Positions 1 through 5,030 of a stretch of 5,030 nt of DNA are shown here, piece by piece. Position numbers and translations under genes: made by a program. The DNA lies in NCBI GenBank assembly GCA_014239625.1, contig JAAZYN010000355.1, positions 1-5,030 of the forward strand, in the 5' to 3' direction. The notes beneath the pieces were generated by a model that was given only the letters and a program-made list of their open reading frames with translations, made no database searches and had not been told where the DNA came from. Source of the DNA: Myxococcales bacterium (GTDB lineage: Bacteria; Myxococcota_A; UBA9042; PHBI01; JAAZYN01). How positions within the stretch are numbered: the stretch's first letter is position 1; every line of letters begins with the position of its first letter.

Positions 1-2642
1 GACGGGCGAGGCACCTCTTCCCCTTGCTCGCCGCGGCGGCCACCACCGGCGCCATGCTCGGCGGTGCGGTAGCCGCGCTGGCGCCGCCCCACGTGCTGCT
101 GTACATCGCAGGCAGCTTCTTGGCGCTGGCGCTGGGCCTCATGGGCTGGTCGTCGCGACGCCTCGCAGAGGCGACCCTCGGCCCCTCCACCGACGACGCG
201 GCCAGGCCGCTCTTCAGTCAGGGCTCGCGCGGTGGCCTCCCCGGCGCCATCGGCGCCCTGCGTCGGACCCCTCTGTTACGACAACTTGCCTGGCTGGCGG
301 TCACCCTCCAAGTAGCCTCGCTGCTGCTGGATGTGCAGATGTCGGCGGCGGCCAAGTCGTCCTTTGACGGCGCTGAGCTAGCCGCCTTCTTCGGGCTTTA
401 CTACGCGGTCGCCAATGGTCTGACGCTGGGGCTCTCGCTGCTCGGCGCCGAGCGCCTCGCCCAACGGATCGGGCTCGGCTCCGTGGCCGCCCTCCCGGCG
501 TGGCCATTGATCAGCGGCATGGCCGCGGTCTTCATCCTGGACCTTTTCGGTGCCCAACAGGAGACGATGCTGTGGTTGGTCGTGGCGACCTCATTGACCG
601 AGCGCGTCGTCACCTTCGGCGCCGCTCGGCAAGCGTTTGGTGCCGCGATGACGCCGGTAGACGCGCGGGAGGCTGAGCGCGCGCGCTTCCTCATCGATGG
701 CGTCTTGGTGCGGGTCGCGACGGTGCTCGCCGCGCTGGCGCTGCTGGTCATGGACCTGGATCTGACCCATTGGGCGATCCTCGCGCCCGCCATCACGCTG
801 GCCGGAGTCGCCACGCTGCTGCTCGTTCGGAACGTGGGCAAGGCGTATCGCCAGGCGCTCGTGGCCGGCCTCGATCGAGGGCAGCTGGGCGCCATCGACG
901 CTGTCGCGGTGAACCGTTGGGCGAAACGGGAGGCTGAGCAGAGCTTGCGCGAACTGCTCACCAGCGCGTCCGGCGCTGAGCTCGTCGAGGGGCTCCGCCG
1001 CTGCCGCGCGCTGAGCATCGAGCCGCCCGCGGATCTGCTGCCGGAGCTGCTGACGCCGGAGCGCCCCGAGATCGCGACCATGACGCTGCGCACCTTCGCC
1101 CAGCTGGGTCGCCCCATCGACCCGGCGTTGCTGCTGGCCAACATGGGCGCCAAGGCCTCTAACGGGCGACTCAGGGCCGCCCTGCTGGTCGCCAGCCACG
1201 CCGACGCGGGACGCTCCCAAGCCCTCGACGACCGCATCGAGGCGCTGCGTGCCCACCGCGACGCGTTGGTGCGCTCCCTCGCCTGCGCCCTCCACGGTGA
1301 CTCTCCGGAGAGCTACGCAGACTCCTTTCAGGACGTCCTGCGTAACGTCCTGAGCAGCCAAACCCAGCGCACCCGGAGGACCCTCATCGATGCGGCGCTC
1401 ACCGTCGCCGCGCTGCAGTCCGACGCGCTCATCGCCCCCTTGTGTGACGCGCTCCACTCGGCGGCGCTGACGCCCGCAGCGTTCACGGCCCTTCGGCGGC
1501 TCTCACCGACCGCCGTCGCGCTGGAGATCGAGAACCGGTTGGCCCACGAGAGCCGGCCCTTGGCGGAGCGCACGCGGCTGCTCCATCTGGCCGAGCAGAT
1601 TCGACGCCCGGACGCGATCGTCCCGGCCCTGAGTCAAAGCGACACGGCGTTGCGCGACCGCGCAGTAGAGACCCTGTGGCGGCTGGACCGACGCGGGGTG
1701 AAGACGACGATGCCCCGGGAGCTGGTCGCCGACTTGGCGCGGCGCGAGGTCGAGCGACTGATTCACGCGGCGCGGCTCGACATCGCGCTCGCCCCAGAAG
1801 CGGAAGGTCATCGCCGCATGCGCCTGGTGAGAGACGAGGTGGCGCTGCGGCGCACCTCCAATGAACAGCGCGTGTTTCGCCTACTGGGGCTGATTTATGG
1901 ACACGGTGCGATGGAGCGGGCGTTCACCCACTACCGGAGTCCCTTTCGCCGCAGCCGCTCCAACGCGATTGAGCTGCTCGACGCCACCCTCGAACAGTCG
2001 TCCCTGCGCACGCTCATCATGTATCTCGAGTCCACCGATCACGACGGCGGCCATGCGTTCACCGCCGCCGAGACCAGCTTGAAGCCGCCCGCTTCGATGA
2101 GCCACGCCCTCACGGCGGTCGACCCCCTCATAGGGAAGATGTATCAATGGGCGCTCTCGCCAGCGATGGAGCCGGGAGCTTTCGCAGGAGAGCCCCATGA
2201 CGACGACGACGATGTAAGGTTCAATCGCCACATGGACCGAGTCTTGCTGCTCAGCCGCATCTCGCTTTTCGCCAACACCCCCGCCGAGGAGTTGATGGTG
2301 GTCGCAGAGGTGTGCAAACCGACCGCGTACGCGGCTGGCGACGTCATCTTCCGGCCAGGGGACCCGGCCGCGAACCTCTACCTGCTCGAGCGAGGCCAGG
2401 TCGAAATCCTCAGGGACAAACGTCGCGTAGCCCTCTTCGAGGATCGCCAGGCTTTCGGCGAGCTGGCCATCGTCGGTGACTCGCTGCGCAACACCACCGC
2501 TCGTGCGATCACCGACGTGGACTGCTTGATCCTGGCGCGCGAGGACTTCAGCGCGCTCCTCGATGTCTCGCCCAGCCTCGCCAAGGGAGCTATCACCGTG
2601 CTCGCCGAACGTCTGCGCCAGACCCTTGAGCGCCTCGGCTAG
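1..2642 (+). CDS. NTT/MFS-like membrane protein with HEAT-like repeats and C-terminal cNMP-binding domain (5' partial)
   Basis: This is the 3' part of a large inner-membrane protein. The frame is open from base 3, and the upstream codons read RARHLFPLL, a stretch typical of ATP/ADP-translocase (NTT/Npt-like) carriers, so the TTG at 24 is not the true start and the first helices lie outside the window. Numbering from that TTG, hydrophobic segments lie near residues 4-20, 23-42, 88-106, 120-142, 152-175, 181-200, 226-244 and 248-268. Residues about 201-231 (R-Q-A-F ... R-F-L-I-D-G-V-L-V-R) also resemble this carrier family. Residues about 280-700 form a soluble, Ala/Leu/Arg-rich helical region resembling HEAT repeats, including SNAIELLD at 646-653. 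An Asp run (726-730) precedes a cyclic-nucleotide-binding domain at 739-872. Free-living bacteria are known to carry NTT-like proteins fused to HEAT and cNMP modules. Actual transport of nucleotides is unproven; the membrane part could serve as a sensor anchor. It lies 3 bases upstream of the kinase gene. Confidence 0.93.
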   Translation, partial: RARHLFPLLAAAATTGAMLGGAVAALAPPHVLLYIAGSFLALALGLMGWSSRRLAEATLGPSTDDAARPLFSQGSRGGLPGAIGALRRTPLLRQLAWLAVTLQVASLLLDVQMSAAAKSSFDGAELAAFFGLYYAVANGLTLGLSLLGAERLAQRIGLGSVAALPAWPLISGMAAVFILDLFGAQQETMLWLVVATSLTERVVTFGAARQAFGAAMTPVDAREAERARFLIDGVLVRVATVLAALALLVMDLDLTHWAILAPAITLAGVATLLLVRNVGKAYRQALVAGLDRGQLGAIDAVAVNRWAKREAEQSLRELLTSASGAELVEGLRRCRALSIEPPADLLPELLTPERPEIATMTLRTFAQLGRPIDPALLLANMGAKASNGRLRAALLVASHADAGRSQALDDRIEALRAHRDALVRSLACALHGDSPESYADSFQDVLRNVLSSQTQRTRRTLIDAALTVAALQSDALIAPLCDALHSAALTPAAFTALRRLSPTAVALEIENRLAHESRPLAERTRLLHLAEQIRRPDAIVPALSQSDTALRDRAVETLWRLDRRGVKTTMPRELVADLARREVERLIHAARLDIALAPEAEGHRRMRLVRDEVALRRTSNEQRVFRLLGLIYGHGAMERAFTHYRSPFRRSRSNAIELLDATLEQSSLRTLIMYLESTDHDGGHAFTAAETSLKPPASMSHALTAVDPLIGKMYQWALSPAMEPGAFAGEPHDDDDDVRFNRHMDRVLLLSRISLFANTPAEELMVVAEVCKPTAYAAGDVIFRPGDPAANLYLLERGQVEILRDKRRVALFEDRQAFGELAIVGDSLRNTTARAITDVDCLILAREDFSALLDVSPSLAKGAITVLAERLRQTLERLG
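2238..2639 (+). other. Cyclic-nucleotide-binding domain of the membrane protein
   Basis: Residues about 739-872 of the upstream gene (numbered from the TTG at 24) have the CRP/PKA regulatory-subunit layout: an entry helix (RISLFANTPAEEL), a beta roll (AGDVIFRPGDPAANLYLLERG) and a phosphate-binding cassette, FGELA followed by LRNTTARA. The two ligand residues of the family are present: Glu813, which contacts the ribose hydroxyl, and Arg822, which contacts the cyclic phosphate. The domain therefore looks able to bind cAMP or cGMP; which one cannot be told. No helix-turn-helix follows, since the protein ends right after the C-terminal helix (AERLRQTLERLG). It is therefore not a CRP-type DNA-binding regulator but more likely an intramolecular sensor for the membrane and HEAT portions. 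Confidence 0.92.
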
Positions 2643-2645
2643 CCG

Positions 2646-4775
2646 ATGACGACCTCCCGTCAGACGAAGGTCTACGATCCCGACGCAGAGGCGGTGCCGC
2701 CCGGCCCGAACGAGAGTCATGATGAGCTGACGCTGCGCAAGCGGGCCCCGCGAGAGCTCGACGGGGAGACCCTCTCGGACCAATCGGGAGTCGCGTGCCG
2801 CGACTGTCTGTGTATCTTCGACGAGCCGCCCGGGGATCATTGCCCGTCGTGCGGTGGCGACTATCGCGACGGTGACTGGCAGCAGATGCCTTTCACCGTG
2901 GCGGGGCGTTATGAATGCTTCCGGTTGTTGGGCAGAGGCGGGATGGGCGCGGTCTTTTTGGCCCGCGACAACAAGAGACGGTCGACCCGAAGCAAAGCCC
3001 CGCCCCTCGCCGTCAAGTTGGTCCAGAGAGTCGGCGGCTCGAGAGCCCGCGAGAAGCTACGCGACATGTTCGCCCACGAGTCGGGCGTCGCCACGCTGCT
3101 CGGTCGAACCGAGCTGTTCGTCAAGGTGCTGGCGCACGAGTCCTCCGGCGACCCCTACCTGGTGATGGAGTACGTGTCGTGGCCAACCCTCGACGCTCTC
3201 TTTGACAGGGAGCCTCCGCCGCTGCCCGTGGAGACGGTGGTGCGGCTCGGCATTGCCATCCTCGAGGCGGTGGAGGTGATGCACTTTTATCGAATCGTCC
3301 ACCGCGACCTGAAACCCCCAAACCTCTTCGCAAAGCGGCGTGAGGGGGAGCAACGTTTCAAGATCAAGGTCGCGGATCTCGGGGTGTGGAGTGAGGATCA
3401 CGACGCCCACGTCGAGCAAAAGACGGGCGACGGCTTGTTCGTAGGGTCCTTGAACTACTCGAGCCCGGAGCAGATGGCCTGCGACTCGGCGGGCGCGCGC
3501 TCCGATCTGTTCGCCGTGGGGTGTATCCTTTGGGAGGCGGCCACCGGGGCGGTGCCGTTCGTCGGTCACGGGCCCGATTTTCCGACCCAGCTCGCGGACC
3601 GCAGGCGCGCCGTCCGAACAGGCGTAACGCAGCCCAGGTCCATGCCGGAGGCGCTGTTCTCGGTGCTGCACAAGGCCTTGCAGTGGGATCCAGCGGGCCG
3701 CTTCGTCAACGCCCGCGCCATGGCTGACGCGCTGCGGGTAGCCGCGGGCCTTGCGGATCGCAGCCCGTCGGAGCACTGGCACGCCGACACCGGCGAGACG
3801 GCCCGACGCGAAGGGGCTCGTGCGGGTGCCCGCGGCGCCGCGGGCGCCGCCGGCACCACCCTGCGAGGGCGGCTCGAGTCCGGCTACGATGTGCACCGGA
3901 TGCTCGGCGCCGGCGGCACGTCGCGAGTCTACGAAGCCTATCAACATGCGCTCGATCGCCGGGTCGCCCTGAAGATGCTCAACCACAACCCGCCCAAAGG
4001 GTTCACGGAGCAGCAGTGGTTCGCCCTGTTCCGGGTGGAGTCGCAGGCAGCGAGTCGCCTCAACCACCCCAACCACGTCCACATCATCGACTTCGGGTAC
4101 GACGCCGAAGACCTCCCCTACGTGGCCCGGGAGATCGTCGACGGCGAGTCGCTCGACACGCGGCTGGAGCGGGAGGGCTCACTGAGCGAGGTGGAAGCGC
4201 TGAGTATCCTGACCCGGGTGGCCGGGACCCTGGTCGAAGCGCACGCCAAAAACATCGTACACCGCAACCTGAAACCCGCCGTCATCTGGTTGGAGCGGGT
4301 TGAGGGCGCAGGCGAGGTCGTCAAGGTCGCCAATTATGGCATGGACCTCAACGATCTCGAACTGTTGCCTTCCGACTACATCTTCGGAACGCCACGTTAC
4401 ATGGCGCCCGAGCAGATTCGTGGCGCTCCCCCGAGCAAGGCAGCCGATCTCTATGCCCTGGGCATCGTCATCTACCTGGCGGTGGCCGACTCGGCGCCAT
4501 ACCGCTACCGCACCACGCGTGAGCTCCTGCGCGCCAAGCTCACGGGCGAGCCCATCCCGCTCCCATCGGCCTCCACCAAAGGCCCCATCTCCAGGGCGCT
4601 CAGAGCGGTGACCAACGCGCTGCTGCTGAGCGACTTGCAGGCCCGCCCGGCGGATGCCGAGGTGGTCTATCAGTGGCTCGATGCGCTCTTGGCCGGATGC
4701 CCCGAAGAGGTACCTGTGGCGCGACTGGAGGCGCTGGTCGCCTCGACCCGAGCCGAGCCCGCCGAGGGCCGATGA
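2646..4775 (+). CDS. Cytosolic Ser/Thr protein kinase: zinc ribbon + active kinase + pseudokinase
   Basis: A 709-residue Hanks-type (PknB-like) protein kinase transferring phosphate from ATP to Ser/Thr. Domains in order: a Ser/Thr/Asp-rich leader (1-48), a zinc ribbon with C51, C54, C66 and C69, kinase 1 (about 88-366), an Ala/Gly/Arg linker (about 386-404), kinase fold 2 (about 410-690) and a short tail. Kinase 1 has every key residue: glycine loop GRGGMG (96-101), Lys124, Glu145, HRDLKPPN (219-226), Asp244 in a DLG form of DFG, SPE (273-275) and Asp287 of helix F. Kinase fold 2 lacks three catalytic residues (see its own entry). No membrane-spanning segment is visible, unlike classical PknB, so the protein should be soluble. 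The ATG at 2646 is chosen because it keeps the zinc ribbon and lies 3 bases after the preceding stop. No convincing Shine-Dalgarno precedes it, which suggests translational coupling with the membrane-protein gene. Its substrates are unknown. Confidence 0.96.
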   Translation: MTTSRQTKVYDPDAEAVPPGPNESHDELTLRKRAPRELDGETLSDQSGVACRDCLCIFDEPPGDHCPSCGGDYRDGDWQQMPFTVAGRYECFRLLGRGGMGAVFLARDNKRRSTRSKAPPLAVKLVQRVGGSRAREKLRDMFAHESGVATLLGRTELFVKVLAHESSGDPYLVMEYVSWPTLDALFDREPPPLPVETVVRLGIAILEAVEVMHFYRIVHRDLKPPNLFAKRREGEQRFKIKVADLGVWSEDHDAHVEQKTGDGLFVGSLNYSSPEQMACDSAGARSDLFAVGCILWEAATGAVPFVGHGPDFPTQLADRRRAVRTGVTQPRSMPEALFSVLHKALQWDPAGRFVNARAMADALRVAAGLADRSPSEHWHADTGETARREGARAGARGAAGAAGTTLRGRLESGYDVHRMLGAGGTSRVYEAYQHALDRRVALKMLNHNPPKGFTEQQWFALFRVESQAASRLNHPNHVHIIDFGYDAEDLPYVAREIVDGESLDTRLEREGSLSEVEALSILTRVAGTLVEAHAKNIVHRNLKPAVIWLERVEGAGEVVKVANYGMDLNDLELLPSDYIFGTPRYMAPEQIRGAPPSKAADLYALGIVIYLAVADSAPYRYRTTRELLRAKLTGEPIPLPSASTKGPISRALRAVTNALLLSDLQARPADAEVVYQWLDALLAGCPEEVPVARLEALVASTRAEPAEGR
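2787..2861 (+). other. Zinc ribbon at the kinase N-terminus
   Basis: Residues C51-x2-C54 and C66-x2-C69, separated by 11 residues, form a compact zinc-ribbon knuckle pair; C56 and H65 are extra potential ligands. The segment CRDCLCIFDEPPGDHCPSCG sits just before kinase 1. The fold is inferred from cysteine spacing only. In bacterial kinases such ribbons are probably structural or partner-binding; a redox or metal-sensing role is possible but nothing here shows it. Confidence 0.85.
3801..3857 (+). other. Low-complexity Ala/Gly/Arg linker between the two kinase folds
   Basis: Residues 386-404 (A-R-R-E-G-A-R-A-G-A-R-G-A-A-G-A-A-G-T) are encoded by a very GC-rich run with several GGCGCC palindromes, including a perfect 10-base palindrome at 3832-3841. 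The composition suggests a flexible hinge letting the kinase and the pseudokinase move against each other. Such a run is prone to length changes by slippage and to sequencing error, but the frame is intact here. Confidence 0.7.
3873..4715 (+). other. Second kinase fold: predicted pseudokinase domain
   Basis: Residues about 410-690 retain the kinase fold: GAGGTSRV glycine loop (421-428, third Gly replaced by Ser), VALK Lys443, Glu465 of helix C, MAPEQ (586-590) and Asp601 of helix F. The catalytic machinery is altered at three sites. The HRD Asp is Asn541 (HRN), the metal-binding Asn of the catalytic loop is Val546 (HRNLKPAV), and the DFG Asp is Asn563 (NYG). Loss of the catalytic base and both metal ligands predicts no normal phosphotransfer. 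The kept Lys-Glu pair leaves metal-free nucleotide binding possible. The domain probably acts as an allosteric regulator of kinase 1 or a binding platform (inference). Confidence 0.9.
4719..4775 (+). repeat. C-terminal tail repeat, copy A (end of kinase gene)
   Basis: The kinase ends A-R-LEALVAS-TRAE-P-AEGR-stop. The downstream small frame ends A-G-LEAAVAS-AADL-P-AA-AEGR-stop (copy B at 4916-4978). Aligned with one 2-residue gap, 12 of 18 positions are identical. The last 15 bases match at 12 positions, and all three mismatches fall on third codon positions. The identity is short and rich in Ala, so chance cannot be excluded by eye. Confidence 0.35.
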
Positions 4776-4978
4776 TTGGACTCGCCGCCGGTGCTCCTCC
4801 CCCCGTTCGCCAGCCCGAGTGCCTCGTGGGAAGTCGAGGGAGACCGAGGCGGCGTGTGCCGACACGGGGGATCACGGACTGGGAGACCGCTGACATCGAT
4901 GTCGACATCCGTCGAGCCGGGCTGGAGGCCGCGGTCGCGAGCGCGGCGGATCTACCGGCGGCGGCCGAAGGGCGGTGA
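4772..4978 (+). CDS. Small hypothetical protein (68 aa), overlapping both neighbours
   Basis: The frame starts at an ATG overlapping the kinase stop (ATGA, 4 bases), with a GAGGG run at 4764-4768 only 3 bases upstream as a weak ribosome-binding site. It ends at the TGA at 4976-4978. I do not recognise the product. The first half (about residues 1-33) is Pro/Arg/Gly-rich with mixed third-base use and is unconvincing. The second half, from TDWETADIDVDIR onward, is acidic then Ala-rich and has the strong G/C third-position bias of the flanking genes. A GTG at 4856 in the same frame would give a 40-residue product limited to this better half. The end (AGLEAAVAS ... AEGR) resembles the kinase C-terminus. 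There is no membrane helix, Cys motif or signal peptide. It could be a real coupled small gene, the 3' remnant of an older gene, or spacer sequence. Confidence 0.4.
   Translation: MIGLAAGAPPPVRQPECLVGSRGRPRRRVPTRGITDWETADIDVDIRRAGLEAAVASAADLPAAAEGR
4916..4978 (+). repeat. C-terminal tail repeat, copy B (end of small frame)
   Basis: This is the partner of the kinase-tail copy at 4719-4775. The shared DNA blocks are CTGGAGGC and GGTCGC, plus the final codons encoding AEGR and TGA, in the same order and nearly the same spacing. Both copies put a purine run just before an overlapping start codon for the next frame. The match could reflect a small duplication of the kinase 3' end or convergent design of a stop/start junction. 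Confidence 0.35.
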
Positions 4979-5030
4979 CGCAGCCGGTCAGAATGGTTGA
5001 CGCCAGGATTCGCCAGGCGTTTCGGCCCAG
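4975..5030 (+). CDS. Start of a downstream gene (3' partial), unidentified
   Basis: A GTG at 4975 overlaps the stop of the preceding small frame (GTGA, 4 bases). The frame then stays open to the window end, reading MTQPVRMVDARIRQAFRP. An ATG in the same frame at 4993 is the alternative start. A purine run, GAAGGG at 4967-4972, lies only 2 bases before the GTG, too close for an ideal Shine-Dalgarno; nothing better precedes the ATG. Only about 18 codons are visible, so no family can be assigned. The overlap style matches the small frame's own start and suggests the operon continues. Confidence 0.4.
   Translation, partial: MTQPVRMVDARIRQAFRP

Noticed and set aside
24..26. TTG as the start codon of the first gene
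   Set aside because: The frame is open to the window edge, and the codons before it (RARHLFP) fit the carrier family, so the gene is simply cut by the window.
401..1237. Long open frame of 278 codons on the minus strand inside the membrane-protein gene
   Set aside because: It is opposite a strongly supported gene, has a Ser/Arg/Ala-rich composition typical of GC-rich antisense frames, and shows no recognisable motif.
591..1457. 288-codon minus-strand frame overlapping the same gene
   Set aside because: Gly/Arg/Gln-rich shadow of the plus-strand coding frame. It also overlaps another antisense frame, so both cannot be real.
1881..2840. 319-codon minus-strand frame spanning the junction of the two main genes
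   Set aside because: It covers the well-supported cNMP domain and the kinase start on the other strand; its predicted protein has no domain I recognise.
3832..3850. GGCGCC-rich palindromic run as a terminator or regulatory hairpin
   Set aside because: It sits inside the kinase frame encoding the Ala/Gly linker and has no T-run; codon composition explains it.
3057..4082. 341-codon minus-strand frame across the kinase gene
   Set aside because: His/Arg/Gly-rich mirror of kinase codons; the plus strand carries all kinase motifs here.
4086..4097. IDFG at residues 481-484 of the kinase as an intact DFG motif of fold 2
   Set aside because: It lies before the HRN catalytic loop, in the beta-4 region where IDFG/YDFG is common in bacterial kinases. 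The true DFG position is N563-Y-G565.
4179..4865. 228-codon minus-strand frame over the kinase 3' end and the spacer
   Set aside because: Most of it is antisense to the pseudokinase domain and there is no motif or start signal. It also makes the 4776-4865 region no more convincing as minus-strand coding.
4776..4975. Rho-independent terminator after the kinase
   Set aside because: I found no stable hairpin followed by a T-run; the overlapping starts argue for readthrough into the next gene.
4776..5000. Alternative plus-strand frame (TTG at 4776) covering the region after the kinase
   Set aside because: Its product is Arg/Ser/Pro-rich with poor third-position bias, and it competes with the frame ending at 4978, which has a better start overlap and better codon use in its second half.

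Overview
The window is very rich in G+C (about two thirds by eye), with a strong G/C bias at third codon positions in the two long genes. It appears fully packed with plus-strand genes. A nucleotide-transporter-like protein fused to HEAT repeats and a cyclic-nucleotide sensor, next to a multidomain Ser/Thr kinase, fits a Myxococcota-type (delta-proteobacterial) signalling-rich genome. That assignment is inference from gene style and composition; nothing in the window proves the taxon.

Layout. Positions 1-2642 hold the 3' part of a large membrane protein whose start lies upstream of the window: membrane helices resembling the second half of an ATP/ADP-translocase (NTT/Npt) or MFS-like carrier, then a long alpha-helical HEAT-like region, a short poly-Asp linker, and a C-terminal cyclic-nucleotide-binding (CRP/PKA-type) domain. 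Three bases later, 2646-4775 encodes a 709-residue soluble protein with an N-terminal zinc ribbon, a complete Hanks-type Ser/Thr kinase domain, an Ala/Gly/Arg linker and a second kinase fold. The second kinase fold has lost the catalytic Asp (HRD to HRN), the metal-binding Asn of the catalytic loop and the DFG Asp, so it reads as a pseudokinase. A 68-codon frame (4772-4978) overlaps the kinase stop by 4 bases (ATGA), and a further frame starting GTG at 4975 overlaps that small frame's stop by 4 bases (GTGA) and runs off the window end. These last two are plausible but weakly supported.

How the parts may work together. The 3-base gap and two 4-base overlaps suggest one translationally coupled operon. 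I infer that a membrane protein with a cyclic-nucleotide sensor in its cytoplasmic tail is co-produced with a cytosolic active-kinase/pseudokinase protein, giving a possible link between second-messenger sensing and protein phosphorylation. The most unusual points are the kinase-pseudokinase tandem and a short C-terminal similarity between the kinase and the small downstream frame. I see no promoter, terminator, RNA gene, CRISPR array or mobile element, and no gene-free stretch of 300 bases or more.
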